DNA from: Candidatus Babeliales bacterium
Lineage (GTDB): Bacteria; Babelota; Babeliae; Babelales; CAIQNR01
Length of the DNA: 6,459 nt
Assembly: GCA_021735725.1 (NCBI GenBank)
Contig: JAIPGS010000047.1
Location: 1-6,459, forward strand
Direction of reading: 5' to 3'
Shown: positions 5,585 through 6,459 of the stretch, piece after piece
Layout of the letters: each line of letters starts with the position of its first letter
Position numbering within the stretch: the stretch's first letter is position 1
The notes under the pieces: generated by a model
What the model saw: the letters and a program-made list of their open reading frames with translations, nothing else
The model's database searches: none
What the model was told of the DNA's origin: nothing
Program-made: the position numbers and the translations under genes

Positions 5585-6370
5585 GTGAAAAAATATTTTA
5601 TAATTGGGGTATTAACACTATGCGTCAAGAGTTACAGTTTTGAATCAGAGGGAGAAGTGTCAATGGTTACGTACGGCAGCCATTTGTCACTTGGGTCCCA
5701 AGAGAGTTTTGAAGATGGTTTTGTGAATATTTCTGATCAAAATTTTTTATTATTACCTCATCTCAATGATGCTGATTTAAGTGAAGGTGAAATATGTGCC
5801 CGAAGATGTGGTACGCTTTCGTATCCAACAGAGTCCGATACATCCCAATCTGAATTAGATACCTCTTTGTCTGCTTCTGAATTTACTCCTCTCCTTACTA
5901 CTTCTTCTGGAAAAAATAAATGTTCACTCAAAGAGAAAAATACACTATTGAAGGAGCAGATAAGAAGTTTGCAAGAACGATTTCAAACTGTAGAAAAAGA
6001 AAAAACTGATCTTTCTCTACAACTTCAAGAACTTAAGGTAAAAAAAGAATTTATGGATTCTGTGTTAACAAGTGTTATTCGTGAAAGTTGTAAATGTAAA
6101 GATATATTTGGTGGAAAATGTGCATTGCCAGAAGAGGCAAAAGCAGCTTCTTGTAATCCTTGTTATGATACGTATGAAAATTTACCAGGATCTTTAGATG
6201 ATGCAGATATTTTTATTGAAGGAAGAGTTATAAATTCGTCACCTCTTGCAGCATGCCATAAAGAACGATTGAGAAGATCTTCTTCTTTATCATCATTAGT
6301 TGATGTAAAGAATCAGTATTCATCTAATAGACAAAATTTTTGTTCATTAGATGAATTGTATCCATTATAG
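5585..6370 (+). CDS. Exported Cys-containing coiled-coil protein, unknown function
   Basis: I do not recognise this 261-residue protein. It starts with GTG, supported by AGGGGAG seven bases upstream and by the immediate signal peptide (KKYFIIGVLTL, probable cleavage after SYS at 16-18). The mature part has ESFEDGF at 40-46, a Ser/Thr-rich low-complexity stretch (80-108), a coiled coil at about 115-158, and then a Cys-rich patch: CKC at 169-171, C179 and CNPC at 190-193. A Ser/Arg-rich segment (RLRRSSSLSSL, 228-238) and a short end DELYPL follow. CxC and CxxC pairs could bind metal or form disulfides in an exported protein. It is the last gene before the terminator-like hairpin and is 24 bases after 5078-5560, so probably in the same transcript. 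Confidence 0.75.
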   Translation: MKKYFIIGVLTLCVKSYSFESEGEVSMVTYGSHLSLGSQESFEDGFVNISDQNFLLLPHLNDADLSEGEICARRCGTLSYPTESDTSQSELDTSLSASEFTPLLTTSSGKNKCSLKEKNTLLKEQIRSLQERFQTVEKEKTDLSLQLQELKVKKEFMDSVLTSVIRESCKCKDIFGGKCALPEEAKAASCNPCYDTYENLPGSLDDADIFIEGRVINSSPLAACHKERLRRSSSLSSLVDVKNQYSSNRQNFCSLDELYPL

Positions 6371-6387
6371 TAAATGAGTGAAGATCA

Positions 6388-6430
6388 AGATTTCTAAAAT
6401 CTAAAAAATTATTATTACAAAAAAATAATT
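6388..6430 (+). repeat. AT-only inverted repeats after the last gene
   Basis: AGATTT and AAATCT (6388-6393, 6397-6402) surround CTA, and AATTATT and AATAATT (6407-6413, 6424-6430) form a second weak pair. Both lie between the stop at 6370 and the GC-rich hairpin. They may help 3' end folding, but such pairs are common in AT-rich spacers. Confidence 0.25.
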
Positions 6431-6438
6431 GATTGTAT

Positions 6439-6459
6439 AAAAAAGGGACCACGTGGTCC
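6439..6459 (+). terminator. Probable rho-independent terminator, cut by the window end
   Basis: A run of six A (6439-6444) is followed by GGGACC-ACGT-GGTCC, in which 6446-6459 is a perfect 14-base palindrome. This is the GC-richest stem in the intergenic DNA and lies 75 bases after the last stop. If the next bases are C and a T-run, it is a bidirectional terminator; that part is outside the window. Confidence 0.65.

Noticed and set aside
5002..6398. 12-base direct match AAGATTTCTAAA at 5002-5013 and 6387-6398
   Set aside because: Short and A/T-dominated; expected by chance in spacers of this composition.

Overview
The window is AT-rich (roughly one third G+C by eye). It carries ten protein-coding genes: one on the minus strand at the left edge, then nine on the plus strand. 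I see no tRNA, rRNA, CRISPR array, transposase, phage gene or integration site. Only two genes belong to families I recognise: an IscU/SufU-type iron-sulfur scaffold protein and a NurA-domain nuclease. The other eight are short, mostly with an N-terminal signal peptide, and often with a second hydrophobic segment, a coiled coil or clustered cysteines. I recognise none of them. A compact AT-rich genome with strong Shine-Dalgarno sites, standard stop codons and many small lineage-specific exported coiled-coil proteins would fit a reduced host-associated bacterium, such as Candidatus Dependentiae (TM6) or a similar intracellular lineage. That placement is inference from style, not from a marker gene.

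Layout. Positions 1-22 hold what looks like the edge of a terminator hairpin. Positions 45-980 (minus) encode an exported protein with a Gly/Ala-rich membrane hairpin and a coiled coil. The 105-base divergent region (981-1085) has promoter-like elements facing both ways. On the plus strand, the IscU/SufU-like gene (1086-1493) and nurA (1519-2649) are 25 bases apart and probably cotranscribed. They are followed by three small exported-protein genes (2671-2922, 2919-3203, 3222-3860), the first two of which overlap by 4 bases. A 161-base gap with a plausible promoter precedes a second run of four exported-protein genes (4022-4462, 4549-4932, 5078-5560, 5585-6370). The window ends inside a GC-rich palindrome after an A-run, which looks like the first part of a rho-independent terminator.

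The two housekeeping genes should act in iron-sulfur cluster assembly and in DNA end processing (NurA normally works with the HerA translocase, which is not in this window). The most interesting part is the exported-protein cluster. Two members (45-980 and 4022-4462) share a membrane-then-coiled-coil architecture and a similarly spaced C-terminal motif series. Three members share the tetrapeptide ESFE, two of them as ESFE-x-GF soon after the signal peptide. One has a 45-residue tandem duplication. Together these suggest a diverging family of surface or host-directed proteins, which would need a profile search to confirm.
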